This document shows, one piece after another, positions 33,859 to 46,281 of a stretch of 64,000 bases of DNA. The notes under the pieces were generated by a model. It saw only the letters and a list, made by a program, of their open reading frames with translations. It was not told the DNA's origin and searched no databases. The position numbers and the translations under genes are program-made. Position 1 is the first letter of the stretch. The number at the start of each line of letters is the position of its first letter. Source of the stretch: Parietaria judaica (taxonomy: Eukaryota > Streptophyta > Magnoliopsida > Rosales > Urticaceae); contig OX940869.1 in NCBI GenBank assembly GCA_954871525.1, forward strand, positions 27,432,001-27,496,000, in the 5' to 3' direction.

Positions 33859-35480
33859 TGTTACGGGTAATTCTCGGAATTGATTTTACGGATAATTAGC
33901 TAAAAGAAAATTATCAAATTAATTTTCTTTTATTAATTGTTTATTTAATCATATCAATTCAAAACCCAAAAACATGCTCCAGAGGCCCATTTTCGCAAAA
34001 AAAAAAGTGTCCCGGTGTTCCTTAAAATATGAAAACACCCAAAAACAACAGAAAATTTGTTAAAAACGGACGCGGGACGAGCTCGGGGCGAAAAATACTT
34101 TGGAAACACTTTGGTGGGCCCCGCATGCGCATCAGCCCACCAAATACTGCCACGTGGCAGGCCAAAGACCACCTTGCCCTTGCCACTCACCCCCACTCGC
34201 CCCCTGCCACCTCAGCAAGCCACATGCAGCCTCAAATTATCCCTGGACACGTGTCAGCCAAGGAGAGGGAAGTGCTTTGCACCTTCCTTGCACACTGCGG
34301 ACGTTTGCCGCGCGTCCGGGCGTGTCGCCACTCTGATGGACGATCCGACGGCGGCGATGGCTTTCTCTCACTCTGAGGATCAAAATGCATATAAAATTTG
34401 CAACTAGGGGCTTCCCGAAACTATATTTATTTGCTTCCGAACCCCTGCCCCTTCTTATAAATAGCGGCCTCATTCACAACTTCAAACACAACTCAAAACC
34501 GACTCGAAACCTTTCGAGCTTCTCTCTACCCTCTCTATACTCGCCTCCCTCTAAAATATTATACTAATGTTGGGCGTCGGAGGTGAATCAGGAGGTAACC
34601 CCCCCTATTTCCCTTGACCTCGGGTATTCTTTTCTCAGGTCAAAAAAGAGGAAGATAGCGGAAGCCCTGGGATAATTTCTACACGGTTTATGACCCTCCT
34701 GATAGGTTCTGTTCCTCGTTGTGCTCGTTCTATCTCACTATCCATTACGTGGCAGTGCAGATAGCCCAGGGACACGGGTCTGAGCCCACAATTTAGGTTG
34801 CAGGGGAAAACCTGAGGGAATTTCTCTAAGATCCCTATCACCAAGGAATCACTCAGAGGAGAATCCCTGGAGGATATTCTGGGACGATTGACGACCCCGG
34901 TTGTCCAAATTCTAGCTCTGTGCGGGACCCGTTCTGTCTCCTAGTCCATATCTTTCACAGATACAACAACTCTGCAGACAGTTCTGCTGACCCGGACTAG
35001 GATTTACAGGCCGAGGGGCAAATCTCCCAGGGTCCGCTGCCTGGTCAAACACACTCTCCTTTTCGTGGGAACCCGATCTGCGAGGAACCCGAACCTGTGA
35101 CCCGGGCCTTGTCCAATCCAGGCCCCGTGGAATCAGGAGGTGCGTAACCCCGTTGGACCTCAAACGGCGAACGATATGTTCTGACCTTGGGCACTAGGAA
35201 CTCCCCTCAGAGTCCACATCACGAAGAAGACAGAATCGGCCATTTTCAAGACAACGATTTCTATCTCTGTGCTCACGTCAGCCTGACTGGGCAATCCCAG
35301 ACAACAAAATCTGTCATCCCCGCAATAGGGCAATCTCAGACAACAAAATCTGTAATCCAAGCAGTCAAAGCCCAACGAAAGTCAACATAAGCCCGCCACG
35401 TCAACGAAACGACATTTGGCCAGGCCCAAAATCAACAACTTGGGCCTCAATAGTGTTTGGTCCAAAAAACGGCATCAACA
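33859..35480 (+). repeat. Tat element 5' LTR
   Basis: 1622 bp. Promoter-like CTTATAAATAGCGG near 34453, ahead of the presumed transcript start. Compared with the 3' LTR it has about 42 extra bases (near 34639-34680) and other indels. Confidence 0.93.
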
Positions 35481-35662
35481 TTTTGGCGCTAGAAGGAGGG
35501 GGGCATCGAATTCAGGCCTCTGAATACCCACCCAGCAATCAATTCTCATCCACTTCTTTCGACCAGTCGGAATGTCAAACAAATCGACAGAGGGCACGCC
35601 CTCCCGTCCTACAGGGAGCGTGGCTCTAAACACACGGGCTCAGGTCACGAAACCAGCCCGAG

Positions 35663-37378
35663 ATGAACATCCGTCAAGAGACTGCAGTCAACGAAGAAAG
35701 AGAAAGACTGGCCCGGCTGGAAGATAGCGTCTTCTGGCTAACCGGGTTAATGTCCAAACACCTCGGGCATGACAGCGTCAACCACAACGTCGTCAAGTAA
35801 GAGGAAGAAAGTTCAGAGGAGGCCCTGGAGCTCACACAGAAAAGGCCCCTCGAGACACAACCGGCACCTGAAGAGACTCAGGAGCCGGCACAGTCGCAAA
35901 TAACCCGACGGTCATCCTTCGACCGGCTCGGAAATATCACCAACAATGCAAGAGTGCGAAGGAACATCCGGCGTCAGTAAATGCGCACCGAGGCGCGCAC
36001 AGGAGATCTACGACAATGCATCAGTCGAAAGAGAGAGAGGTCCTGCAACCAAGAGGATTCAGATGACACCGGCACAGAGACATCGGAAACTCTTCAGCAC
36101 ACCACCACCCGTCACACGACGCGGAGGGTGAATGTCGCCTCGGCACCTCTCCCAGCGGCAGCTCCCTCTTACGATGGACTGAAAAACGAAGTCCAAGCAC
36201 TCATAAAGGAAATGCGAGAGCTCATCGCCGCCCACAGCTCCGACCCGGCCGTCAAAAGCATGATCGAGGGAGTCATGTCCCCCCTCGCCAGTCATTTGCT
36301 CGCCGAAGATCTCGACGGAGACTTACGATTCCCGTTAAACCTCACCTATGACGGCACCGGCGACCCCACATACCACCTGGTGCAGTATCAACTCAATATG
36401 CGGGTAAAAATGTGCTCGTCCTCCACGATGTGTCAGGCTTTCTGCCTCACCCTCGCTGGGCCTGCATTCGAATGGTATCAGCGGCTCCCGAAGGGTTCCA
36501 TCGAGTCCTTCGAGCAGTTAGCAGGACTCTTTGTCTCCCGCTTCGCGAGCTCACTTTCGCAGCGAAAAGGGAAGTCATACCCGTGGACCCTCAGACAGCG
36601 TAAAGATGAATCCCTCCAGACTTACCTGAAAAGGTTCGTCGAGGAGGCAAACAAAGTTGCCAGCTACACCGATGACGACGCAGTTACCGCCGTGATCGAC
36701 GGCCTCCCGATGTGCGACTTCGCGCGCTCTCTCATTAAGAAAAGGACAACCTCCATGGCCGAACTAATGGCGAGGGCTGCGAAAAACATCGCAGTTGACG
36801 AGTATTACATAGCCGAACCCAACCCAACCAGGGAGATCGGCATCCGGATAATCGAAAAAACGGCAACGACGAGCCTCTGGGAAAGAGGCAACGCCAACAG
36901 CATAACTCCGGAAGCCGACAACAGCAACCCAGACGAGCAGAGAAGTTCCGAAAAGACACGAACTTCACTCCCCTGACAACTTCACCGGCAATGATCTTCA
37001 GCCTCCATGGAGACAAGTTCGGGAGCCCCCGGCCACTATCAAAAAATGCCAAGAAAGATAAGAGTCGATACTGTGAATACCATCAAGATCACGGCCACAC
37101 GATGTCAGAATGCTGGCAGCTAAGAAAACAAATCGAACAGCTAATCCAGGACGGACAACTGAAGGAGTTCGTTAAAAAGCTAGTGTCAGAAAGCGGGAAA
37201 CCCAATAACCCACAACCCAAGAGACTAAGCAACACCAAAGTGGCGGTCCGGACCAACCTCGCCCAGACAAGGAACAAGAAAGGTCCCAGCCCTCGCAGTA
37301 CAATGTCATCTCTACCATTTTGGGCGGACCCGAAACCGGAGACTCATTCCACAAACGGAAAAGATACGCTCAAGCCTT
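35663..37378 (+). pseudogene. Tat gag polyprotein, frameshifted
   Basis: Structural capsid and nucleocapsid protein. An N-terminal piece starts at 35663 (MNIRQETAVNEERERLARLE) and stops after 50 codons. The main frame at 35981-36976 carries the retrotransposon gag domain (FEWYQRLPKGSIESFEQLAG, FVSRFASS, DESLQTYLKRFVEEANKV). A further frame ending at 37378 has the nucleocapsid zinc-knuckle-like YCEYHQDHGHTMSECWQLR. Frame changes between these pieces show it is not translatable as one protein. The domain order is normal for Tat elements. Confidence 0.9.
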
Positions 37379-40300
37379 AAAAGGAGATCGAGAGACGCAC
37401 CAGATCAACTTGGCCAACCTCGGATGTACACCCAATGTACTTCTTAGCCAAACGATAACGTTCACGGAGGAAGAAGCCCGAAGAGTTTTGCATCCCCAAA
37501 ATGACGCAGTCGTGGTCGAGACACTAATCGCCAACAACCGGGTACGTCGGGTGTTGGTCGACAACGGGAGCTCAGCTGACATCATCCTTAAGGCAGCCCT
37601 AGAGCATATGAGTCTGGAAGGACTCGTTTCGACACCAGTTAAGACTCCGCTCTACGGCTTCAACGGGAAACCAGTTCTCGCCGAAGGCGCCATCGAGTTG
37701 CCAACAACTTTCGGCTCGGAGGAAGGGGCCCTAATCAGCAAGATGGTCAGATACCTCGTTGTGGACCAGCCATCGGCCTACAACATCATCATGGGAAGAC
37801 CAAGTCTCAACAAGTTGCAGGCCATCTCGTCCACCTTTCACCTACTCGTCAAATTTCCAACGGAAAACGAGATAGGAGTCGTGAAAGGAAGTCAGCGAGA
37901 GTCTCGCTCCTGCTACGCCCAAGGGACGAAATCAGCAAAAAATGAACTAATCATCAGTACTATCCGCCAACTCGAAGACGAACTCGCCCCCGAGCTGAAA
38001 GATGCTCGGATGCTTGGCGAGCTCGATCCTAGAGACGATCGACGCAAGCCGACCATGGAGCCCTCCTCTGACGTGATCCAAATCACGATAGACGAAACGC
38101 ACCTGAAAAATGTGTCATAATCGGAGCTCAGCTACCGGTCATGATCAGGACGCAGTTGATCGCTTTCCTGCGAGAGTTCAGGGACGTTTTCGCTTGGTCG
38201 CACGCCAATATACCCGACATCGACCCAGAGATTGCCGTCCACTGACTCAACATCGAGAAAGGAAGAACCCCGAAAATACAACGGCGACGGGCGTTCAATC
38301 CCGAAAGGTACCAAGCGATCAACGAAGAAGTCAGCAAGCTTATCGCCGCAAACTTCATCAAGGAAGCCACGTACCCCGACTGGGTATCCAACGTCGTGAT
38401 GGTCAAGAAGCCTAACGGCAAGTGGAGGATCTGTATAGACTATTCCGATCTCAACGCTGCGTGTCCAAAAGACTGCTTCCCGCTTCCAAGAATCGACCAG
38501 TTGGTGGACGCCACCGCCGGCCACCAGCTCATGAGCATGATAGACGCTTATTCGGGATACAACCAGATTCGAATGCACAAGCCCGACCAGATACACAAGG
38601 CAATCGTGACCGACCGTGGCCTTTATTGCTACAAGGTCATGCCGTTCGGACTCAAGAACGCTGGAGCCACATACCAGCGCCTGGTCAACCGAATGTTCGC
38701 CCCCTGATCGGAAAAACCATGGAAGTGTACGTTGACGACATGATCGTAAAAAACCTCAAGGAGGACGACCACGTCGGCAATCTGCGGGAGACATTCCTGT
38801 TACTGAGGAAGTATCAGATGAAGCTAAACCCTGTCAAATGCGCTTTCGGAGTGGAATCCGGAAAGTTCTTGGGATACATCGTCAACAGACGGGGAATCGA
38901 AGCAAACCCCGAAAAGATCAAGGCCCTTATAGAAATGAGAAGTCCACAACGAATCAAAGAGGTGCAAAGCCTGAATGGTCGAATCAACACTCTGGGAAGT
39001 TTCGTTTCAAAAGCAACAGATCGCTGTCAACCGTTTTTTCAAGCCCTCAAAGGCGGGAAGAACTTTTTCTGGGACAAAAAGTGCGAAGCCGCGTTCCAGG
39101 AGCTGAAAGCTTACCTCAGATCGCCTCCCCTGTTGTCAAAGCCGGCAGATGAGGAATCACTTTACCTCTACCTCTCAGTTTCGACTCGAGCCGTGAGTGC
39201 CGTCCTGATCCGAGAAGAAGACAAGAGGTAGCTGTCGGTCTACTACGTCAGCAAAGCCCTTCTGGACGCTGAAATGCGTTACACCCAAATTGAGAAGTTA
39301 GCTCTGGCTCTAGTAACCGCTGCAAAGAAACTCCGTTCATACTTCCAGGCTCACCAGATAGTCGTGAGGACCGAACACCCAGTCAAAAAGGCACTTCTCA
39401 ATGGCACCTCCTCACGCATGGCTATCTAGTCCCAAGAGCTAGGAGAGTACGGCGTCGAGTACCAGCCTAGGGTCGCTATCAAAGGCCAAGCCGTGGCCGA
39501 CTTCATCGCCGAGTTCACCTACGACACCGAAGTCGAAACTGAAGACGAAATTGACAAACTGCCGAGGGCGCTCAAAAGGAAGAATCATCCTGACGGACCA
39601 ATTTGGTGCCTACACGTCGACGGCGCTGCAAACGCGCACGGTTCGGGAGCTGGAATAGTGCTCACTAACCCCGACGGCGGAAAGCTCCGCTACGCCATAC
39701 GCTTCGGATTCAAAGCCTCGAACAACGAGGCCGAATATGAGGCGATGCTAGCTGGACTTCAAATCGCACAGAGACTCGGTGTGAAAAACCTGCGCATCTA
39801 CTGCGACTCCCAGTTGATTGTGCAGCAAGTGGAAGGAGAATATCAGGCAAAGGAAAACAACATGGTGGCCTACCTGACAGAAACCCACCGCCGTCTAGAG
39901 TTCCTAGCTTGGTACGAAGTGGCCCAGATACCGCGTGCCAAAAACTCCGAGGCCGACACATTAGCCCAAATGGCATCAGGGGCCGACAATGAAGAACTTG
40001 GGAAGGTTCCCGTCGAAGCCCTTGAGCGCCCTTCAATCAAGAAGATTGAAGGCCCCGCGACGTTCGACAAAACCACTAAAAAGCGGATGTCGCCAACAAG
40101 CGGGTACCTGCAACATGATGCCCACTCTACCGACGAAGTTCTCACCGAGACCGACAGAGCCGCTGAAAAGTGGACGCCGCCAGCAGTCGAACACCTGAAA
40201 CATGGTACTCGACCAACCAATCTTGACAAAGTCTTCGACATATCAGATGAAGCCGGTAAAAACTGGATGACTCCGATAGCAGGGTACCTGAAACACGGTA

Positions 40301-41499
40301 CCTTACCCGCTGACCGCAACGAAGCTAGACAACTCAAGTTTCGCGCAACGAGATACGTGCTGTACAATGAAGAACTCTACAAACGTGGCTTCATGCAACC
40401 TCTCCTGAAATGTCTTCCCGAAGACAACGCCAACATCGTCCTTCAGGAAATTCACAAAGGATTGTGCGGAAACCACTACGCGGGGCGATCCCTCGCCTTG
40501 AAGGCCCTGAAACAAGGGTACTTTTGGCCAACTCTAAAAAAAGACGCAATCGAGATAGCACGAAAGCGTGACAAGTGTCAGCGGTTCGCCACGATACCGT
40601 GCCAGCCAGCAGTCCTGTTGTGTTCAGTGCTGGTTCCTCGCCCATTTGCCAAATGAGGAATCGACCTGATCGGAAAATTGCCAAAGGCCCCGGGAGGGGT
40701 TGAATACGCAATAGACGCGGTCGATTATTTCACCAAGTGGGTCAAAGCAGAGCCAATCGGAAAGATCACGCAGACCAACACGACTAACTTCATCTGGCGC
40801 AACATAGTTTGTCGGCACGGGATCCCAGAATCGCTCATTACCGATAATGCCAAGCAGTTCAACAACGTGGACCTTCGAGCCTTCTGTAGCGAGCTCGGGA
40901 TCAACAACACCTACTCATCGCCCGTCTATCCTCAGGCGAACGGGCAGGTCGAGTCTGCCAACAAAGACATCAAGACGATCCTGAAAAAGAAGCTCGACGA
41001 AACGAAAGGCAAATGGGCAGAAGAGCTGCCCTCAGTCCTCTGGGCATACCGAACAACAACCCGAAATGCCACAGGCGAAACCCCTTTCGCCCTGACATAT
41101 GGCGTTGAGGCAGTCATCCCCGCTGAAATAGCGGTCCCATCGCCACGAGTAGAGCTCTTCGACAAAGAGCGAAATGACGAGGCCTTGCCGTAAGAACTCG
41201 ACATTGTCGAGGAAAAGCGAAACGAAGCCTACACGCGTTTGGTGGCCCAGAAATGAGTTGTCGAACGTTACTACAACTCCAAAGTCAAAGAGCGACGTTT
41301 CTTGGAAAGAAGCCTAGTCCTGAGAAAGGTGGGAACTAACACACAAGTCCACGGTGCGGGAGTCCTCGGACCCACATGGGAAGGCCCATATCGCGTCACC
41401 AAAGTAATCAGAGACGGAACTTACCGGCTCGAAAACATGGGGGGTCGGGAGGTCCCCCGCCCCTGGAATGTGGAACACTTGAAGCAATACCACCAGTAA
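37320..41499 (+). pseudogene. Tat pol: protease, RT, RNase H, archaeal-type RNase H, integrase
   Basis: Replication polyprotein. Protease: VLVDNGSSADI (about 37554-37586). RT: WRICIDYSDLN, MIDAYSGYNQI, MPFGLKNAGATYQRL, then after a frame change near 38700 VYVDDMIVKN and KFLGYIVNRRGIEANPEKI. RNase H: about 39080-39480. Second RNase H: about 39600-39970 with HVDGAANAHGSGAGIVL, NNEAEYEAML, YCDSQLIVQQ and SEADTLAQ. Integrase: GLCGNHYAGRSLALKAL, DYFTKWVKAEP, ITDNAKQF, NGQVESANKDIK, then the C-terminal GPYRVTKVIRDGTYRLE. Stops include TGA at 38244, TAG at 39229, TAG at 39427, TGA at 40654, TAA at 41191 and TGA at 41254. The first Cys of the integrase zinc motif is Arg (RDKC). Inactive. Confidence 0.95.
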
Positions 41500-42790
41500 C
41501 GCCCGCTCTACTAGGCTTAGCCAAAACAAATGTCCAAGCTGAAGCTAAAATCGAACCGGATGCTAAGATCCAACCGGATGCTAAGATCCAACCTAAAGCC
41601 AAAAGCCAAATTGAGGCTAAGAGCCAATATCCACCAATTACATATATGTAACATCTTATCCAATGTAAAATAAGAGCGCCACAAGAAGCGCCGAATAATG
41701 AAAACCATAAAATATTTTCTGAGAACTTTCCAGAAATTAGAAACGGCTACCTCCAAAGACTAGTTTTCTCACAATCTTTCCAGATTACTCAAAAACTAGG
41801 GGGTTGATAGAGTAGACATTAATAGAGTAGACAAAAAAAACCGAAGAAGTAAGACGCTCAAAGCGCAAACGTCGGTAAAAGGACCTAGTACGGCCCGGAT
41901 CTTCGATCCCGTCTACTCAGGCATCAAAGACCGAGCAGCGCCACTCAACACAAAAGACCTAGTATGGCTCGGGCCTCGATCCCGCCTACTCTGGAACAAA
42001 GACCTGTATGGCTCGGACCTCGATCCCGCCAATCCAGACATAGACTCCGAAATGATAAGCCGCCTCAAAAACGCCAACCTCGGAAAAAACCAGGGGCGTA
42101 GACCTGGCATTAAAGTCCAAGACGGTAAGACGCTCGTAGCGCAGACTTTGGCAAAAGATCAGAACCTCGCTTCTGGCATAAGTCCGGAATCGTAAGACGT
42201 CCAAAACGCAAACACCGGCATCTCGGCTCGGGGGGATAGACGCTAAGGCACGAACCCCGACCAACCATGGTCTCTACTCTAGCTCAAAGTACAAAATAGT
42301 AAGCCGCCCAAAAGGCGCAAAACTCGGCACCGAGACAGTAAGCCGCCTCACAAGCGCCGACCTCGGAAAAAGACTGAACGCCTCCAAGGCGTCTCTCGGC
42401 ACAAAGACCTAGTACGGCTCGGGCCTCAATCCCGCCTACTCAGGCACAACAGCCGAGCGCCTCATAAGCAACACTCGGCACGAAACAGCAGGATCTCAGC
42501 CTCGCCAACACAGATACAAAGTCGAAAACAACGGGCCGCACAAAAAGCACCCACCTCGACTGAAATACCATAATCACAATTCTGGCGCAATTCAAAAGCA
42601 GGAAAAAACGCTGAAACCCGAAAAGAAGCTCGGAAGCATGCGCACCACCTGAAAGAAAAAGCACCTGCGGCAAATGAAAAGGGGGTAAAACCGAGAAAAG
42701 GCTGCTACCCATAAACATACCACAACAAGTCGACACGCCCTAACCATAGGCGAGCGAGAAAAACGATAATACAAAAGCCATTGCATCTCC
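41500..42790. repeat. Tandem-repeat region of the Tat element tail
   Basis: Short repeats (AAGATCCAACCGGATGCT, near 41545-41605) and longer degenerate units containing GACCTAGTACGGCTCGGGCCT, GATCCCGCCTACTC and AAGCCGCC (about 41880-42530). They lie between integrase and the antisense gene, as is common in Tat elements. No coding sense frame. Confidence 0.75.
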
Positions 42791-42964
42791 GTGGAGACCG
42801 AGAATGTCAGTACCTACACTAAAATACCCCTGAGGGTATGTACAAAATTCCACCACAGGCGATGGAGTATATAGCTACGGTCCCAAAAAAAGATGCGTAT
42901 ATACAAACAAAAAGGGGAAATACGCCTACAAAAGAAAAAGAGCTGCCACCCAAAGTCACTCCTC

Positions 42965-45900
42965 CTACTCAGCCTGGTCGCCTTCTCCAGGAGCCTGCAA
43001 GACAGGAACATCGGAATCACCCTGGTATTGCTGGTCTACGCCTGCTGAGGCGCTGCTGGCAGTAGCACCCAAGTCACCCTGGGGGTCCCCTAGAAAGTCG
43101 AAATCCTCGATTTGAGGAGGAGGTGGAATGGAAGCAAGGAATGGCTCCAGCGAAGCACACACGGAAGCCGGCATCGTGGGGTATTTATCGACAAAAGAAG
43201 TGCAGATGTGCATTCCAAAGTTCGCCAGCACCACCGCACCGAGACATGTGCGAAAACCCTTCCAGAACCGGGCATTGCCCAGCTCCGCTGCAGTGCCCTG
43301 CACACGCTGCATCTCTTCCTCAAGGGCTACCAGCTGGCCCCGAGTAGTCGCCAACGCCAGAGCGGCATTATGATACTCCACAGACCCCCGGCTCAGTCAG
43401 GCCACGAGGCGTGTCCCGGTGTCCTGGGCCTCACGTAGCATCCGAAGAGCCACAGCCATGCCACCGTGCGATGACTCAAGACGGGAGCGTAGCTCCCAGC
43501 ACTCACGCTCAGTAGCTGCAACCCTCTAGCGGAGATGGTGCACCTCCTGAGAATTCCAGGCTTCGATGCCCTGATCCCGAAAGGGATTCGGAATAGCTGC
43601 CCCCCCCCGATGGTAAACGCTGAGGGAATCTGCACACACAAAAGAAAAGTCAGCAAAACTTGGCGCAAACAACAAAACGAATCAACAAAAGACACACCTG
43701 AGGAGCCACAGTCCCAGAAGCAAGAAGCTCCTCCAGGGGAGGAGCAAACTCAAAGACACTCGGGTCGAACAGCCAAGGCGCCACACCCTCTGGAAAAAGG
43801 GCCGTGCGCGAGGATGAAGCCTCGGGAGTCTGAAACGAGGTAGTGACCTGAGGAGCATCCGTCACGGGGGACGGACAGGCAGCAACAGCGGACCCCTCCG
43901 CGGCCCGTGTCAAACGGCGAGCCCGACGCCTTAAAATAGAGGCGTCAGGGACTGGCCCACGTGAACCTTCTACTGAAATATTACCTTCTTCCTCCATACC
44001 TGCAAAAATAGCAAACCTGTCAGGAAACAACACAAATATGAAAATGATGAAACTTCCACTGAAAAGGTGGGAACAGTCATCAGTAAAAACCATGAACAAG
44101 TTGGGGTCTCTCAAGACAGCTCCTACGCAAACAGTTGGGTGGAATCCACCCCGATCGGATCCACGCCGACCGCTCCAAATAAGGAGCAAAAAACCCGGGA
44201 GTAGCAGATCTCACCATAAAAAAGCTGGCAAAATCATAGCCCCCGGTGGTTGGACGCGAACGCGGCAGAGGAGTACCCAGGCGTTGAGGCGCCGATATAA
44301 GATAAGTACTCGGCACCCATACCCAAAGGCTATGCTAGTCAGGGTCCAAATATTGATAAAGTCCAATAACGCTGAGACCCTGGTCCGAATCGAGCATGGA
44401 CCAGTTCTCAAATCCCCTCGCTCCTCACAAGAGCCGGAACAGGAAGAACTGAAAAAATTGGTCGGCAGACAATTCACGACCGCGTTCTTCCAGCCACAAC
44501 GAATAACAGCCTGCGATGTAACAGCAGGCGTCCGGGCTAAGCTGAAGCGGATGCAAACCCGAAGATGCTATACGAACCTCTAGGAGTGGTGGGATGAGCA
44601 ACGAAAAGCCGAGACGGATACTTTCCAGAGGTACCGCCACCATCCCTTCATCGGGCCGGCTGGGAACCGACCCAGCGGCCGGTGCGCAAACCCCTTTGAT
44701 AGGGACCAATCCTTCATCCCGGAAGAAGGTCTCTAAGTCACTAGGGGTGACGACACTCGGGATGTCAATATCCGAAAAGTCCTGCGGAGGATCAAACCAA
44801 AACCTCAGGGGCTCACGATGCTCGGGTTCGATCCGCCTCCTAACATTCCGATGAAAAATCGGACATGACCCGCCTGCTATAACGACACTATGACGCGGTC
44901 CGCCCGCGCCAATGGCCCCATGTCTAGTACCTGCAACGACAGCGCGGAAATCAATATCTACGCCGAGGGATATCTGATCCGACCCGACAACAGCAATCGA
45001 ATCCCGAATAGGGATCCCAACAGATGAAGTCGCCCTGTCAGTATAAGGCGACAGACCAGACATGCCTCCTAGAATCCCGCTGGGAGCCAAGTGTGACGTT
45101 CAGACGACACCAACCGAAGAGGATGCCGCCGAAGGATCACTTGATCTGAACCTTGGGGTGAATAACCCTAACAGGTCGGGAGGAACGGGAAGGCTAGACC
45201 TCGACCCCGGACCAAAAATCAAGGCACGGGCATTACCACTAAATGCCCGCCAAAAGCCCGATGAGCCGAAAAGGTTCAACGATGGACTCGGCACACCGCC
45301 TGAAAAAGGCGGGAAAAAACCCGGAACACCACGACGAGCAGGGAACTCCCCCAAAACCGGGCTGAAGAAGCCCGGGCCCACAGGGGACCCACCGGACCCA
45401 ACGGTCCCCAACAGGGGAACCGCGATTCCCCGGGCCACCTCCGGCCCCTCCGGCGACCGGCACCACCACAGACAGGGAGCCCGTCATCGGCGACGACGGG
45501 CAGCGTAGCCCCGCCGTGGACAAGCCCGACTCCGTTGGACCCGAGCAAGGACCCGGAGGCCCACACGCCTCCTCCGGCCACGGCGCCGCCTGCCACCACC
45601 CCCATCAGGGTCGCCAGGTCCTCCCAATCCATGGGAGACCCGTCGCCGGCGACGGCGAGCTTGACCTTGCCGCCCCTAGCCCCGTCGGACCCGAGTGAGG
45701 GCCCGGAGGCCCACACGCCTCCTCTGGCCATGGCGACGGATGCTACCACCCCAGCCGGACTCGCCATGGTCTCCCGGTCCTCGGGGGACCTATCTCCGGC
45801 ATTGGCGAGCGGTGCAGCACCGCCCCCAAACTCTGTCCGGCCTCCTCCGGCCACGCCGTCACGAGCCACCACCACGATCGGGCTCGCCGTGACCTCCCGG

Positions 45901-45974
45901 TGCTCTTGGGCTCCTCCACCGGCAATGGCGAACTCCGGCCGGTTGGCTGGGTCAGCTTCTCCCTGGTTCTCCAT
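42965..45974 (-). pseudogene. Antisense gene of the Tat element (Transposase_28-like), degenerate
   Basis: Several minus-strand frames form one gene opposite to gag-pol. 45974-45276 encodes a Gly/Ala-rich N-terminus (MENQGEADPANRPEFAIAG). 45090-44425 holds the block FFRDEGLVPIKGVCAP to LGFSLLIPPLLEVRIAS and LSPDACCYIAGCYSLWLEE, which matches in layout the putative gypsy-type Transposase_28 family. 44002-43700 continues (MEEEGNISVEGSRGPVPDA). 43394-42965 is a heptad-like C-terminal part (ALATTRGQLVALEEEMQRVQ). The gaps look like introns or frame breaks; exact splice sites are uncertain. Antisense ORFs at this place are known from Tat/Grande elements, and their function is not known. Confidence 0.7.
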
Positions 45975-46230
45975 GTGGCCAGAGAAAAAATGTGTTTGTT
46001 TTCACAAAAACGACCCGACTTCGATCCGATTTTCACGAAAATCGGTCCTAAGGTCACATTTTAAAAACCGCACAACGGTAAAATTCGCAAAAAATGCAAC
46101 ACACCAGAAAAAACGGAACGCGAAAAGGCTAACCGGATTAAAAGATACATGAGTTCGAAAAACATACTTTTCAAAATCCGCAAGCTCGCTTCGTTCTGGA
46201 ACGTTCGAAAATGAAAGGGCCCACCACGAA

Positions 46231-46237
46231 TTTATAG
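46231..46237 (-). promoter_or_regulatory. TATA box of the Tat antisense gene
   Basis: CTATAAATTCG on the minus strand, about 260 bp upstream of the antisense ATG at 45974 and just inside the 3' LTR. A near-identical CTATAAATTTG precedes the antisense gene of the neighbouring element. Confidence 0.5.
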
Positions 46238-46281
46238 AAGTTTCACGGAAATCACAAATTCCCGTAAAACTGGGGGGTTAA

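Noticed and set aside
34029..34407. Overlapping ORFs in the 5' LTR of the Tat element
   Set aside because: They recur in the 3' LTR with changed frames. No conserved protein.
45535..46152. 205-codon plus-strand ORF rich in Pro and Ala
   Set aside because: It is a mirror of the Gly/Ala-rich antisense frame in GC-rich DNA. The minus-strand reading fits the antisense gene.
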